A stretch of DNA of 64,000 nt from a bacterium. GTDB lineage: Bacteria; Ratteibacteria; UBA8468; B48-G9; JAFGKM01. The position numbers were made by a program, and so were the translations under genes. How positions within the stretch are numbered: position 1 is the first letter of the stretch; each line of letters starts with the position of its first letter. Of the stretch, positions 44,621-53,763 are shown one piece after another. The DNA is taken from NCBI GenBank assembly GCA_023230585.1, contig JALNXB010000005.1, forward strand, positions 21,443 to 85,442. The letters run 5' to 3'. The notes under the pieces are model-generated. The model made no database searches. It was not told the DNA's origin and was given only the letters and a program-made list of their open reading frames with translations.

Positions 44621-46175
44621 ATAGGTCTCCCTTCCATAAACCTGTATCGTCTAATTCAAGGTTTTCTGTGGCATAAAGAAATTTTAGATGAGAAATCAAG
44701 AAGTTAACAACTGAAGATGATAAAGCATTTTTTGCTTGAAGATACGATTCTTCAGCTTCAAGCAAATCTCTTGTTGTAGCTCTACCGGCTTGCAGTAAAA
44801 GATTGGTACTCTCTATTCTTTTTTCTGCAAGGTTTAAACTATTCAACTGTATAAGATAACTCTGATAAAACTCCTCAAGGTTATTATATTGTTGCGAAAC
44901 TTCCAGAATAATATTGTTACGCATAGACTCAAAATCTCTTTCTTTCCTGTTAAGGTCAAGTAGTGCTCTCTTATATTTATTTCTTTCAGGAAGTTTATTT
45001 AGAGGCAAATTAAATGTTATTCTTGTATTATAGGTAGGATCTTTAATATCTAAATCAGGGAAAGATTTTGTTTCTAATGAACTCTTAACCCCTAATCTTA
45101 CATTAACCTCTGGTTTTAGTTCATCCAGAGCTATATTTATTCCTCTTTTAGCATCTTCCACCCTATCATAATAAGTTAGTAAATCTAATCTTTTCTGTAA
45201 TGTTGTAGCAAGATACTCCGAAATTTTTATTTCAGGTTTATCTATACCTACATTTATAAGGTGCTCAAGAAGTTGTCCATCCATAATTAGGTTGCTTTCA
45301 GCAGGTAAACCAAGAAATATTTTAAAACTATCAAGAGACGTTATATAAGAATTATTCGCACGGACCCAGTTTTGGTATGCAGCAAACTCTGACTGTTTTG
45401 CTTGGTCAACCTGAAATGGTGGCAACCTACCTGCTTCAGAAAGGTTCTCAACCCTTTCTCTTGTTGCTTTTAAACTTTCGTAGTTATTATAAATATTTTC
45501 AGCACTATTTTTCTTAAGTAATAAAGATAGATACCTCTCAGTAGTATCAACTGAAAAACTATTCTGATACCTTATAAAATTTCTTACCGAATATATAGCA
45601 TCTCTTTCAGTTTGAACAAGATTTTCTTGGGCAATAGTTCGCCCTGCGCCTTTCAAGAGCGGCTGAAGTAAATTCAAAGATATTATTGTTGGTAGGTCGC
45701 TACTTTTATCACCTGTAAGATAATGCAAAAAATCTTTTGTCATATCAAAAGTAATCTGAGCTCCAGTTGCTAACCAACGAAATATATTTAGCCCAAGAGA
45801 ACCAGAAACAGTTTCATCGTCTGCTTTATTCCATCCAACGTTTCCTGATATATTGTATCTAGTTCTAAAAAGGTACCGCTGGTATGTTAGGTTAAGAATA
45901 TTTAGATAAACATCTTCCTGTTTTGACTTATAGTCTCTATTATTTTTTACAGCAAAAATAATAGCGTCCTTCATATTCACAAAAATTGTTTCACCAGAAG
46001 AGTCATCATCAAGTTTAACAAGTTCTTCAGGAACAAGTTCCTTAGAAATCTCTATCTTTTTTTCTTCAATAATACCGTATACCTCTTTATCAGCGTTTTT
46101 TTCAAGGTCTTTCAACGAACATCCAGAAAAAAATAAAAAAACAAAAATAGCAGAGACCTTTATTATTCTTTTCAT
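44592..46175 (-). CDS. TolC-like outer-membrane efflux lipoprotein
   Basis: A 527-residue outer-membrane factor. Its signal peptide ends at FSGC, giving a likely lipobox Cys at residue 19. Two long alpha-helical hairpin domains follow, with LNLLQPLLKGAGRTIAQENLVQTERDAIY and a repeat block near LEAEESYLQAKNALSSSVV typical of the TolC duplication. It provides the outer-membrane channel of the exporter and is first of its four genes. The N-terminal 50 residues before the first helix are acidic and unlike E. coli TolC. Confidence 0.88.
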   Translation of the reverse strand: MKRIIKVSAIFVFLFFSGCSLKDLEKNADKEVYGIIEEKKIEISKELVPEELVKLDDDSSGETIFVNMKDAIIFAVKNNRDYKSKQEDVYLNILNLTYQRYLFRTRYNISGNVGWNKADDETVSGSLGLNIFRWLATGAQITFDMTKDFLHYLTGDKSSDLPTIISLNLLQPLLKGAGRTIAQENLVQTERDAIYSVRNFIRYQNSFSVDTTERYLSLLLKKNSAENIYNNYESLKATRERVENLSEAGRLPPFQVDQAKQSEFAAYQNWVRANNSYITSLDSFKIFLGLPAESNLIMDGQLLEHLINVGIDKPEIKISEYLATTLQKRLDLLTYYDRVEDAKRGINIALDELKPEVNVRLGVKSSLETKSFPDLDIKDPTYNTRITFNLPLNKLPERNKYKRALLDLNRKERDFESMRNNIILEVSQQYNNLEEFYQSYLIQLNSLNLAEKRIESTNLLLQAGRATTRDLLEAEESYLQAKNALSSSVVNFLISHLKFLYATENLELDDTGLWKGDLYEKITKQNI

Positions 46176-46305
46176 TTTTACCCTATTATTGATTATTCTA
46201 CCAAAAAATTTTACGTATAATAATTTGACAGGAATTTATTGATTTTAGTTTAGTCAACTCAATATTTGATTCCTTGTCACTGTTTCACAAAATTGTTGCA
46301 ATATA

Positions 46306-47553
46306 CTATAAACCTATATCTTTACGAAAGTGGTTCCCTTCAAAAGATATTGTCGAAACGACTTTATATGCTGATTCCCTCGCTTTATCAATAGTGTCAT
46401 CAAGTGCTGTAACTCCCAAAACCCTTCCGCCAGAAGTTATCAATTTTCCATCCTTTACATCAGTACCAGCGTGAAACACAAAGGCGTTTTTCACCAAATT
46501 CAACCCAGTTATTATTCTACCTTTCTTATAGTCTCCAGGGTACCCTTCAGAAGCCATTATAACACATATGGAATCTTTTTTACTCCACTTTATGTCAACA
46601 TCCGAAATTCTTTGATTTATAACCCCATCTATAACATCCATCAAAGAAGAGTCCATCCTTGGGAGAATTACCTGTGTTTCTGGATCTCCAAACCTAACAT
46701 TATACTCTAACACATATAGGCCCTTTTCTGTTAACATAAGACCAAAATATAATACTCCTCTATAGTCGATATTCTCTTGTTTTAGCCCTTCAATGGTTGG
46801 GATAACTAAACTATTTTTAATTTCTTCTTCAAGGGGTTCATTAATAAGGCTATCAGAAGAAAAACATCCCATTCCACCAGTATTAGGTCCTTGATTACCA
46901 TCAAAGACCCGTTTATAGTCTCTTGCAGGCACCATAGGAGCATAACCCTTTGTATCAGTAAAAATTAGATACGACAATTCAATACCTTTTAAATACTCTT
47001 CAATAATTACTTTACTGTTATCCTTTCCAAAAACTAAATCTTTATATACTTTTTTAAGAAAATCGAGTGCACTCTCTAAATCCTCAGCAACTTTTACTCC
47101 TTTACCTGCAGCAAGCCCGTCGTATTTCAAAACTATGGGAAAGTTGCTTTTTTGCAGAACTTCATACCCCATATTATAATTATCGATTACCTGAAAATCA
47201 GAAGTTTTAATATTATATTTTTTCATAAAATTCTTCGCAAAAATTTTAGATGATTCTAGTTTAGCGCCTTCTTTATCAGGTCCAAAAATCTTTAACCCTT
47301 TTTCTCTGAACAAATCTGTTATACCGATAGCAAGAGGTGCTTCAGGACCAACAATGGTATAATCTACTTTATTGTCCAATGCGAACCTTAAAAGAGCCTC
47401 TCGATTCCCTATATCCAAACTAACACATTCAGATAAACCCCTCATACCTCCGTTACCTGGTATTGAGATAATATTGAGTGTCTTATCTTCATTTTTAAGT
47501 TTCCATGCAATAGTATGTTCTCTACCACCACCTCCAATAATGAGCACAACCAT
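46306..47553 (-). CDS. purD: phosphoribosylamine-glycine ligase
   Basis: A 415-residue ATP-grasp enzyme, second step of de novo purine synthesis. Visible blocks are LIIGGGGREHTIAWKL at the N-terminus, IVLKYDGLAAGKGVKVAED, RDYKRVFDGNQGPNTGGMG, LYVLEYNVRFGDPETQ and a C-terminal barrel-sandwich domain. The ATG at 47553 has AGGAGG 5 nt upstream. A longer in-frame reading up to 47592 is unsupported. It is a single purine gene, with no pur neighbours. Confidence 0.96.
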   Translation of the reverse strand: MVVLIIGGGGREHTIAWKLKNEDKTLNIISIPGNGGMRGLSECVSLDIGNREALLRFALDNKVDYTIVGPEAPLAIGITDLFREKGLKIFGPDKEGAKLESSKIFAKNFMKKYNIKTSDFQVIDNYNMGYEVLQKSNFPIVLKYDGLAAGKGVKVAEDLESALDFLKKVYKDLVFGKDNSKVIIEEYLKGIELSYLIFTDTKGYAPMVPARDYKRVFDGNQGPNTGGMGCFSSDSLINEPLEEEIKNSLVIPTIEGLKQENIDYRGVLYFGLMLTEKGLYVLEYNVRFGDPETQVILPRMDSSLMDVIDGVINQRISDVDIKWSKKDSICVIMASEGYPGDYKKGRIITGLNLVKNAFVFHAGTDVKDGKLITSGGRVLGVTALDDTIDKARESAYKVVSTISFEGNHFRKDIGL

Positions 47554-47671
47554 AATACCTCCTAAAATATAAAATTTCTTCAAATTTAGCAACCGACGTT
47601 ATTTGCTTGTCTTACGAGGAGCGTCTTAGCCCGAATGCTTTCTGAGGGATTGCGACGTGGTAATCCTCGTC

Positions 47672-47848
47672 TTTATCCTATACACTATTGTCCCCACCCT
47701 CATTCCTTTTCCGCCTACGGCGAGATTGCCACGTTACGAAGCCCCTCCTACGCCAAGGTATACCTGCCGAAGCTTGTATTTTAGCGTAGGTTGGCTACGG
47801 CGGGTAAAACTCGCAAGACTAACTACAAAAGACGGAATGGGGGTAACG
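47672..47848 (+). repeat. dispersed repeat module, copy C
   Basis: Same orientation and order as copy A (10531-10667): ACACTATTGT, CATTCCTTTT, GATTGCCACG, CCCTCCTACGCCAAGG, then CTCGCAAGAC and ACTACAAAAGACGGAATGG. It contains an extra insert (47755-47795) which is the inverted form of 10449-10489. The ends CATTCCTTTTCC and AAAAGACGGAATGGG are imperfect inverted repeats. Confidence 0.75.
47755..47795 (-). repeat. inverted 41-bp block shared with copy A
   Basis: Reverse complement of 10449-10489 with two mismatches by eye; part of it (47772-47789) is also the exact reverse complement of 35745-35762 in copy B. It lies inside copy C between the CCAAGG and CTCGCAAGAC blocks, where copy A has only a short different sequence. 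Confidence 0.8.
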
Positions 47849-47909
47849 TAAAAAAACAAAAGCATAAAGCCCCCTCACCCTTGATCCCTCTCCCTCAAGG
47901 GGAGAAGGC

Positions 47910-47972
47910 AAAAAAAAGGGAAGGTGTATGCGCCGTAGTCCCAGAGTGAGTAAATAACACCCCATACGCCTT
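47910..47972 (-). terminator. terminator-like hairpin after the ribosomal superoperon
   Basis: Reading leftwards, AAGGCGTATG (complement of 47963-47972) pairs with CATACACCTT (complement of 47921-47930) with one mismatch and a loop of about 32 nt. CCC and a run of eight T (complement of 47910-47917) follow. The stem is part of repeat copy C, so a repeat may supply the superoperon's transcription end. The large loop weakens the call. Confidence 0.4.
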
Positions 47973-48020
47973 TCTTTTATGTTTTTATCCTTGCCTTTGT
48001 TTTTTCTTCCAGTAAAATAC

Positions 48021-48782
48021 TTAAATATTCAATTGATTAATATCTACGATATTTGTAAATCTTAGTACAAGAAGAACAAGACTTGCAAAAAAGTTGTTAA
48101 AAAAATGTACCCCAATTGAGACCCATAAATTATTATACTTTTCAAACAAGAAGGCAAGCACCATTCCTAAAAAAAATAGAGCAGGAAAGTATGAAAACTC
48201 AAAGTGAAGTGATGCAAAAACAGCTGAACTTATAAATATTGATTGTGTTACAGAGAACTTCCGTTTTAAAGCTTTATATACAACGCCTCTATAAATAATT
48301 TCTTCCGCAATTGGTGCAATAAAAACACTTACAATAAAAAAGAGTATAAGAGAAATATTCGAGTCTAATTGTAGAGAAAGCAATACCACATCTTGCAATT
48401 TAGGGGATATGCCTACAGATTTCAGAAAAGAATGGGTGCTTAATGTAATTAGAATTAAAAAGGGGATTAGTAGTAAATAAAAAAGAAATCCTTTAAAAAA
48501 ATTTTCGACTGGCTTTTTCAATATTGAAAAAAAATATTTCTTAAACCTAAACAAGATTGATGCAATTAAAAAAAAATTTAGGTATGCTGTAAACAACAGA
48601 GAGAGGATAAAACTGTTACTTTGAGCATCTTGTGAAAAGTTAAAAATTTCTCCCAAAGCAACACGAGATAATATAACAAATTCTATTAAGATTGCACATA
48701 TTATAAAAAATATTACCTTCGCATCTGGAAGTTCTTCCTTATAAAATATTTGGTTTATCTCCATCCGGGTTAAAACATCCAC
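48021..48782 (-). CDS. CPBP family intramembrane metalloprotease
   Basis: A 253-residue integral membrane protein with about seven hydrophobic segments. The CAAX-protease/bacteriocin-processing (CPBP, Abi) motifs are EEIIYRG near residue 160, FASLHF about 30 residues later and GVHFFNN near the C-terminus. These provide the Glu-Glu, His and His/Asn residues of the metal site. The start is uncertain: GTG at 48782, or ATG at 48764 giving 247 residues. Neither has a good Shine-Dalgarno site. It is the last gene of the ribosomal superoperon run. Confidence 0.88.
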   Translation of the reverse strand: MDVLTRMEINQIFYKEELPDAKVIFFIICAILIEFVILSRVALGEIFNFSQDAQSNSFILSLLFTAYLNFFLIASILFRFKKYFFSILKKPVENFFKGFLFYLLLIPFLILITLSTHSFLKSVGISPKLQDVVLLSLQLDSNISLILFFIVSVFIAPIAEEIIYRGVVYKALKRKFSVTQSIFISSAVFASLHFEFSYFPALFFLGMVLAFLFEKYNNLWVSIGVHFFNNFFASLVLLVLRFTNIVDINQLNI

Positions 48783-48793
48783 GTTGGTATATC

Positions 48794-49060
48794 TTAGGGT
48801 GTAACATCTTCTACATCTTTAATCTCTTCTACATCTTCAATATCTTCAAATTCGTCAAGTATGGGTGTTGCCTCAGTTTCTTCTTCTAAATTAAGTTTTT
48901 CTTTCATTGCTAAGTCAGAAAACTCTTCATCTCTTATTGTTTTTCCAGAAGAAACAAATATTGAAAAAAGAGTATGAGCACTCTCTGATAGTTCGTTTAC
49001 CAATTTGTAGATGTTATCCTCTTTATCATATCTATCTAAAAGTTTGAGATTTGTATTCAT
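48794..49060 (-). CDS. small acidic protein, possible divergent RNA polymerase omega
   Basis: An 88-residue protein. The N-terminal half is helical (DNIYKLVNELSESAHTLF, then GKTIRDEEFSDLAMKEKLNL). The C-terminal third is almost all Glu and Asp in repeats like DVEEIKDVEDV. I recognise no family with confidence. Position right after rplQ and rpoA, with the order helix, loop, (I/L)-A-x-x-E-x-L, is loosely like the omega subunit (rpoZ), which also often ends in an acidic tail. The match is weak. It starts at the rplQ stop (TGATATG), so translation is coupled. Confidence 0.55.
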   Translation of the reverse strand: MNTNLKLLDRYDKEDNIYKLVNELSESAHTLFSIFVSSGKTIRDEEFSDLAMKEKLNLEEETEATPILDEFEDIEDVEEIKDVEDVTP

Positions 49061-49061
49061 A

Positions 49062-49409
49062 TCACACCAGTTTTATTATAACCATTTCTGCGTTATCACC
49101 CTTACGTGGTGAAAGTTTAATTATTTGAGTGTACCCACCATTTCTGTCTTTATATTTATCAGAAATAGCTGCCACCCTCGACAAACTAGGGGCATGATTT
49201 AAAACAGAGTTTATATGCCTTAAACTTGCAAGGTCACCCTTTTTACCTACTGTTATAAGTTTTTCAACTGTTCTACGCAATTCTTTAGCCTTTGCCTCAG
49301 TTGTTTTTATCTGTTGATGTTCAAAAAAACTTATAGACATATTCCTCATCAAAGCCTTTCTTTGAGATTTATTTCTACTTAATTTCCTAATATCTTTTTT
49401 ATGTCTCAT
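49062..49409 (-). CDS. rplQ: 50S ribosomal protein L17
   Basis: A 115-residue L17, with HKKDIRKLSRNKSQRKALMRNM at the start, TTEAKAKELRRTVEKLIT, and a terminal NGGYTQIIKLSPRKGDNAEMV block. It starts within the end of rpoA (11-nt overlap), the standard alpha-operon order. Confidence 0.97.
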   Translation of the reverse strand: MRHKKDIRKLSRNKSQRKALMRNMSISFFEHQQIKTTEAKAKELRRTVEKLITVGKKGDLASLRHINSVLNHAPSLSRVAAISDKYKDRNGGYTQIIKLSPRKGDNAEMVIIKLV

Positions 49410-50394
49410 TTTTTGCCTCTTGTTCCAATTCTTCTTTAGATTTCAATTTATAACCTCTTTCAGCAAGTTTAGTTTCTATTTCTTCTATAGATTTTTTACC
49501 AAAATTCTTTATTTCCAACCAATCTTCTTTAGGAATATTTAACAATTCTTGAAGAGTGGTTACCTGCTGTTGTTTTAAACCATTACAGATTCTTGTAGAA
49601 AACTTAAAATCAGACAGATGTATATCGTCGTCTATCTCCTTTGATTCTACCTCTACTGGGTGTTTTTCTACCTCTTCACCTATAACCTGTTTTACTTTTA
49701 TTGCACCAAAATGCTCTGTTATTATATTGGTAGCCTCGTTCATTGCTTCCATAGGGTCAAGAGCACCTGTTGTATAAACTTCAATTGTTAATTTTTCGTA
49801 ATCGTGAGACGTTTTATAAAGTATATTTTCTACATTATAGGTAATCTTCCTAACAGGGGAATAAAGAGCATCAATTATAATGGTTCCCAATGGTATAGAC
49901 GAACCTTTGCTTCTCTTAATATTATCACTCGAAATATAACCCCTTCCGTCAGTAATTTCTAAATCAATAGAAATCTTTTTATCTTTAGTCAAAGTCATAA
50001 TATGTAGGTCGCCATTCAATGCCTCTAAACTCGTATCAACTATTAGGTCTGAAGCAGTAATTGGACCTTTTTTAGATAGTTGAACATTTATTACTCGTGG
50101 AAAGATATCTGTTTCAGTAACATTTGACTTCAAATGCATCTGTTTTAGGTTCATCACAACTTCTACCATATCCTCTTTAATACCTTCCACTTTAGTAAAT
50201 TCATGAAGCACCCCGTCAATCTTTATAGACGTTACAGCTACTCCCCACAAAGAAGAAAGCAACACCCTTCTTAAGGCGTTACCTACTGTAACCCCGTATC
50301 CCCTAATAAGAGGTTCTATTGTAAGTTTCCCGTAATTGGGTTTATATGTATCTTGTTCCCAAACAAACTTCTCTGGAAATTGAAAATCTTTCAT
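49399..50394 (-). CDS. rpoA: DNA-directed RNA polymerase alpha subunit
   Basis: A 331-residue RNA polymerase alpha chain. The N-terminal dimerisation domain has GYGVTVGNALRRVLLSSL near residues 33-50 and EGIKEDMVEVVMNLKQ. A flexible linker rich in Glu/Asp lies at about 235-255, then the C-terminal DNA-binding domain (LQELLNIPKEDWLEIKNFGKKSIEEIETKL). It precedes rplQ with an 11-nt overlap and follows rpsD by 18 nt, the usual order. Confidence 0.98.
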   Translation of the reverse strand: MKDFQFPEKFVWEQDTYKPNYGKLTIEPLIRGYGVTVGNALRRVLLSSLWGVAVTSIKIDGVLHEFTKVEGIKEDMVEVVMNLKQMHLKSNVTETDIFPRVINVQLSKKGPITASDLIVDTSLEALNGDLHIMTLTKDKKISIDLEITDGRGYISSDNIKRSKGSSIPLGTIIIDALYSPVRKITYNVENILYKTSHDYEKLTIEVYTTGALDPMEAMNEATNIITEHFGAIKVKQVIGEEVEKHPVEVESKEIDDDIHLSDFKFSTRICNGLKQQQVTTLQELLNIPKEDWLEIKNFGKKSIEEIETKLAERGYKLKSKEELEQEAKNET

Positions 50395-50412
50395 ATCTCA
50401 CCCCTTATTAAT

Positions 50413-51036
50413 TTATTTAGAGTAAAGGTTGATAATTAACTGTTCTTCAATAGGTAAGGAAACCTCTTCTCTTATAGGGTGCCTTACAACCTTCATTTTA
50501 TGCTGTTGGTTATCAACCTGAATAAAAACTGGAACTATATGTTGTTTATATTCATCAATACAACCATCTACAATATCTTTATATTTGCTGTTAGGTTTTA
50601 ATTGTATTTCATCACCTATCTCCACAATATAACCTGGTCTATCAACCTTCTTACCGTTAATCAAAATATCTCCGTGGTTTATAACCTGTTTAGCCATTCT
50701 GCGTGAATAAAACCAATTAGCCCTATAAACAACATTGTCAAGCCGTCTTTCCAGAAGTTGTAACAATATTTCACCAGTAACCCCTTCTGTTCCTTTAGCT
50801 ATCTCAAAATACCTTCTAAACTGTCTTTCTAAAACTCCATAATAGATTTTAACTTTATTTTTTTCTCTTAACTGTATTCCGTATTCAGACAACTTTCTTC
50901 GTCTGACAAACCGTCTACCTCTCTTTTCCCTTCTATCAAGAGGACATTTGACAGTTTCACATCTTCTACCTTTCAAATAAAGTTTAATACCATTTTTTTT
51001 GCACTCTTTACATAATGGTTTGGTTCTCTTAGCCAT
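50413..51036 (-). CDS. rpsD: 30S ribosomal protein S4
   Basis: A 207-residue S4. An N-terminal Cys-containing zinc finger (C9, C12, C26 and C31 in LCKECKK and RRCETVKCP) is the C+ type. LLERRLDNVVYRANW is the core, and the S4 RNA-binding domain follows. GGGAG lies before the ATG. S4 binds 16S rRNA early in 30S assembly and may repress its own operon. Confidence 0.97.
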   Translation of the reverse strand: MAKRTKPLCKECKKNGIKLYLKGRRCETVKCPLDRREKRGRRFVRRRKLSEYGIQLREKNKVKIYYGVLERQFRRYFEIAKGTEGVTGEILLQLLERRLDNVVYRANWFYSRRMAKQVINHGDILINGKKVDRPGYIVEIGDEIQLKPNSKYKDIVDGCIDEYKQHIVPVFIQVDNQQHKMKVVRHPIREEVSLPIEEQLIINLYSK

Positions 51037-51051
51037 TTTATTCTCCCTTTC

Positions 51052-51444
51052 TTAAATTTTTCTCCGACTCGGAGGTCTACATCCATTATGAGGAATAGGA
51101 GTAATATCTTTTATAGAAAGGATATTCAACCCCCCACTCTGCAAAGCCCTAATAGCTGTTTCTCTTCCAGGACCAGGACCTTTAACTAATACATCAAGTT
51201 CTTTCATATTAAACTGAGCTTGAGCTTTTCTGGCTACACTTTCAGATATAAGCTGCGCTGCAAACGGAGTTCCTTTCCGAGTCCCTTTAAAGCCCACAGT
51301 ACCAGCGCTACCCCACAAGAGAACCCTGCCCTGCATATCAGTAATTGTTACTATTGTGTTATTGAAAGTAGCTTGAATATGAGCTACTCCTTTCAAAATT
51401 TCGCTATACTTTTTCTTTTTTTTGACATATTTTTTGTCTGCCAT
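51052..51444 (-). CDS. rpsK: 30S ribosomal protein S11
   Basis: A 130-residue S11 with the conserved [32 protein letters not shown] and [15 protein letters not shown] blocks and a basic end PPSRRKI. A long Lys-rich N-terminus precedes them. It is 9 nt downstream of rpsM. Confidence 0.97.
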   Translation of the reverse strand: MADKKYVKKKKKYSEILKGVAHIQATFNNTIVTITDMQGRVLLWGSAGTVGFKGTRKGTPFAAQLISESVARKAQAQFNMKELDVLVKGPGPGRETAIRALQSGGLNILSIKDITPIPHNGCRPPSRRKI

Positions 51445-51453
51445 TTTTAACCC

Positions 51454-51879
51454 TTATTGTTTAGTTTTAGAATCTGCTTGCATACTCTGCTTTTTTGCTT
51501 TTCGAGCAGTCTTATCTCTAATAACTCCAACAGTCTTCTTTGGACCTTTTCTTGTTCTTGAGTTAGTCCGGGTTCTTTGTCCCCTAACTGGTAGAGATAC
51601 TCTGTGTCTATAACCTCTATATGAACCTATCTCTTGTAGCCTTCTGATACTCTCTGAGATTTCTTTTTTTAAATCACCTTCAACTAAAATGTTCTTCTGC
51701 ACAAAAGCGGCAATCTTTCCAAGTTCTTCTTCATTTAGGTCTTTAACTCTTTTTTCTCCATCAACACCAGAATGTTTTATTATTCTTGCAGCAGAAGTTT
51801 GGCCAATACCAAATACATAAGTTAAAGCAACCTCAATTTTTTTATTGTCAGGTATCTCAACTCCTAATAATCTTGCCAT
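51454..51879 (-). CDS. rpsM: 30S ribosomal protein S13
   Basis: A 141-residue S13 with the H2TH fold. Blocks are [50 protein letters not shown] and a C-terminal extension longer than the usual 115-125 residues ([13 protein letters not shown] end). AAAGGAG lies before the ATG. A 108-bp gap separates it from rpmJ, with no visible gene. Confidence 0.97.
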   Translation of the reverse strand: MARLLGVEIPDNKKIEVALTYVFGIGQTSAARIIKHSGVDGEKRVKDLNEEELGKIAAFVQKNILVEGDLKKEISESIRRLQEIGSYRGYRHRVSLPVRGQRTRTNSRTRKGPKKTVGVIRDKTARKAKKQSMQADSKTKQ

Positions 51880-51987
51880 GTTATCTCCTTTACTCCAACA
51901 CTGTAATTCTTCTTTATGCTTAATGGTCCTGAGTCAATATTATCTCATTGAAAAACCGGACCTATTTTATTACTAAATAAAATATCC

Positions 51988-52113
51988 TCAACCCTGAACC
52001 TGCTTATGTTTAGGACCATCCTGAGGATTGGCACAGATTACTCTTATCTTTCCTTTCCTCTTAATTATTTTACATTTCGGACATATCTTTTTTACTGATG
52101 CTCTTACTTTCAT
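51988..52113 (-). CDS. rpmJ: 50S ribosomal protein L36
   Basis: Read directly from the sequence. It is a 41-residue protein starting [15 protein letters not shown] and ending in PKHKQVQG. The zinc-binding Cys and His residues (C-x2-C, a later C and H) are kept, so it is a C+ form. Four extra residues (QDGP) follow VICANP, compared with the usual 37-residue L36. The order infA-rpmJ-rpsM is standard. Confidence 0.95.
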   Translation of the reverse strand: MKVRASVKKICPKCKIIKRKGKIRVICANPQDGPKHKQVQG

Positions 52114-52146
52114 TTTCTTTCCTCTTATAGTTAAAAAGAATTCTAC

Positions 52147-52365
52147 TTAGATTCTTTTTATAATTCTACCCCTTGTCATATCATAGGGAGAAAGTTCTAA
52201 AATTACGTTGTCACCAGGAATAATTTTAATATAATACATTCTCATTTTTCCGCATAGATGAGCTGTAACTATGTGTCCATTCTCAAGTTCTACAAGAAAG
52301 GACGTACCTGGTAAAGCTTTGCTTATCTTCCCTTGAACTTTTATTTTTTCTTCTTTTTTACTCAT
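52147..52365 (-). CDS. infA: translation initiation factor IF-1
   Basis: A 72-residue IF-1, the usual length, with a single S1/OB fold ([51 protein letters not shown]). The ATG at 52365 gives the standard N-terminus; longer frames up to 52410 overlap map and are unlikely. No strong ribosome site is visible. The gene follows map by 19 nt. Confidence 0.96.
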   Translation of the reverse strand: MSKKEEKIKVQGKISKALPGTSFLVELENGHIVTAHLCGKMRMYYIKIIPGDNVILELSPYDMTRGRIIKRI

Positions 52366-52384
52366 AACTATTCTTTCGTTTTTT

Positions 52385-53125
52385 TTATTCCGCCAGCAAC
52401 TCTGGCCCATTTTTTGTTATTAGAACACATTCTTCATAATGCGCCGAATAACTATTATCTAATGTAACAACTTTCCATCCGTCTTCCATTACTTTTACTT
52501 CTGGCATACCTGCGTTAACCATCGGTTCTATCGCAAGTATTTCCTTTTCTCTAAGAAGAGAACCTCTTCCTGGGGTACCATAATTAGGTACCTCTGGCTC
52601 TTCGTGTAAATATTTACCCACTCCGTGACCAACAAATTCTCTTACTACAGAAAAACCGTTTCCTTCTACAAATTTTTGTATTGCTGAACCAATATCACCT
52701 GTCCTTAAACCTGGGATTGCCTTGGCAAAACCTTTATTAAAAGATTCTTGAGTTACTTTTATTAGTTTTGTATGTAAAGAAGATACTATCCCAATCGGAA
52801 AAGTCATAGCATAATCAGAATAATAACCTTTATATATTGCTCCAATATCTATTGAAACAATATCTCCATCTTTTAAAATTTTCTCTTTTGAAGGAATAGC
52901 GTGTACAACCTCTTCATTTATTGATATACAGATACTTGCAGGGTATCCGTTATAATTTTTAAATGCTGGTTCTACCTTCGCTTCTTTTAAAAACTTTTCT
53001 GCTTTTTCATCAACTTCCAGCGTACTTAAACCAGATTTTAAGATATTTCCGAGCTTTCTAAGTACTTCTTTACATTTTATGCAAGAAATACGAATATTTT
53101 CAATCTCTTTATTCGTTTTTACCAT
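52385..53125 (-). CDS. map: methionine aminopeptidase, type I
   Basis: A 246-residue metallopeptidase that removes N-terminal Met. Metal ligands lie in the blocks [34 protein letters not shown] and [10 protein letters not shown], and the last Glu is near the end in [11 protein letters not shown]. It overlaps adk by 7 nt and precedes infA, the common spc-operon order. Confidence 0.97.
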   Translation of the reverse strand: MVKTNKEIENIRISCIKCKEVLRKLGNILKSGLSTLEVDEKAEKFLKEAKVEPAFKNYNGYPASICISINEEVVHAIPSKEKILKDGDIVSIDIGAIYKGYYSDYAMTFPIGIVSSLHTKLIKVTQESFNKGFAKAIPGLRTGDIGSAIQKFVEGNGFSVVREFVGHGVGKYLHEEPEVPNYGTPGRGSLLREKEILAIEPMVNAGMPEVKVMEDGWKVVTLDNSYSAHYEECVLITKNGPELLAE

Positions 53126-53763
53126 TTCATAATCTTTCTGATTTCGTCCATCATAAAGTCAACATTAGTTTCACCATCAACAATATGGAAATACCCTTTA
53201 TTCTTATAATAGTCAATGAGAGGCGCTGTTAAAGTTTTATAAATTCCCAGACGTTTCCTTATAACCTCTTCGGTATCATCTTTCCTTTGCACAACCTTGC
53301 CCTTACATATATCGCAAACGCCCTCTTTGATGGGAGGGTGGTTAACCAGATGGTATATTTTACCACAACTCTCACACACCCTTCTATTTGAGAGCCGATT
53401 TACAAGAAAATCATCTTCAGCTTTTAAATAAAAAACATTTACCTCATCATCTTCCTTGATAAGATTATCAAGCATTTCAGCTTGTGTTAAGGTTCTTGGA
53501 AACCCATCAAGTATAAAGCCTTCTTTACAATTATCCTTAGATATCCTCTCTTTAAGCATCTTGATAACAATTTCATCTGGAACCAATTCACCAGAATCCA
53601 TAAATGCTTTAGCTTTTATTCCAAGAGGGGTGCCTTCATTTTCGTGTTTCCTTAAAAGATCTCCTGTTGATATAAGAGGCATCTCAAGAATTTCAGATAT
53701 TACTTCACCAACACTCCCTTTCCCTGCACCTGGAGGTCCCAGCAGAATAAAAATTTTTCTCAT
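53119..53763 (-). CDS. adk: adenylate kinase
   Basis: A 214-residue long-form adenylate kinase. The P-loop GPPGAGKGS lies at residues 9-17, and DGFPRT at 86-91. The LID carries a structural zinc site made of Cys130, Cys133, Cys150 and Cys153, as in Gram-positive and many deep-branching species. The C-terminal part is normal. It shares one base with the secY stop. Confidence 0.97.
   Translation of the reverse strand: MRKIFILLGPPGAGKGSVGEVISEILEMPLISTGDLLRKHENEGTPLGIKAKAFMDSGELVPDEIVIKMLKERISKDNCKEGFILDGFPRTLTQAEMLDNLIKEDDEVNVFYLKAEDDFLVNRLSNRRVCESCGKIYHLVNHPPIKEGVCDICKGKVVQRKDDTEEVIRKRLGIYKTLTAPLIDYYKNKGYFHIVDGETNVDFMMDEIRKIMKW

Larger units (their letters stand above)
47554..48020. other. 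467-bp intergenic region with repeat copy C
   Basis: No gene is supported. It carries the longest copy of the dispersed repeat family, a segment like the widespread GAGGAGCG...GACGTGGNAATC class of intergenic repeats (47618-47668), a Cys-rich-looking but spurious 64-codon ORF at 47657-47851, and a terminator-like hairpin facing the ribosomal superoperon. The base composition is more G+C-rich than the genes on either side. Confidence 0.7.

Noticed and set aside
47657..47851. 64-codon ORF on + in the repeat-C gap
   Set aside because: It follows the repeat sequence exactly and has no start context; not a gene.
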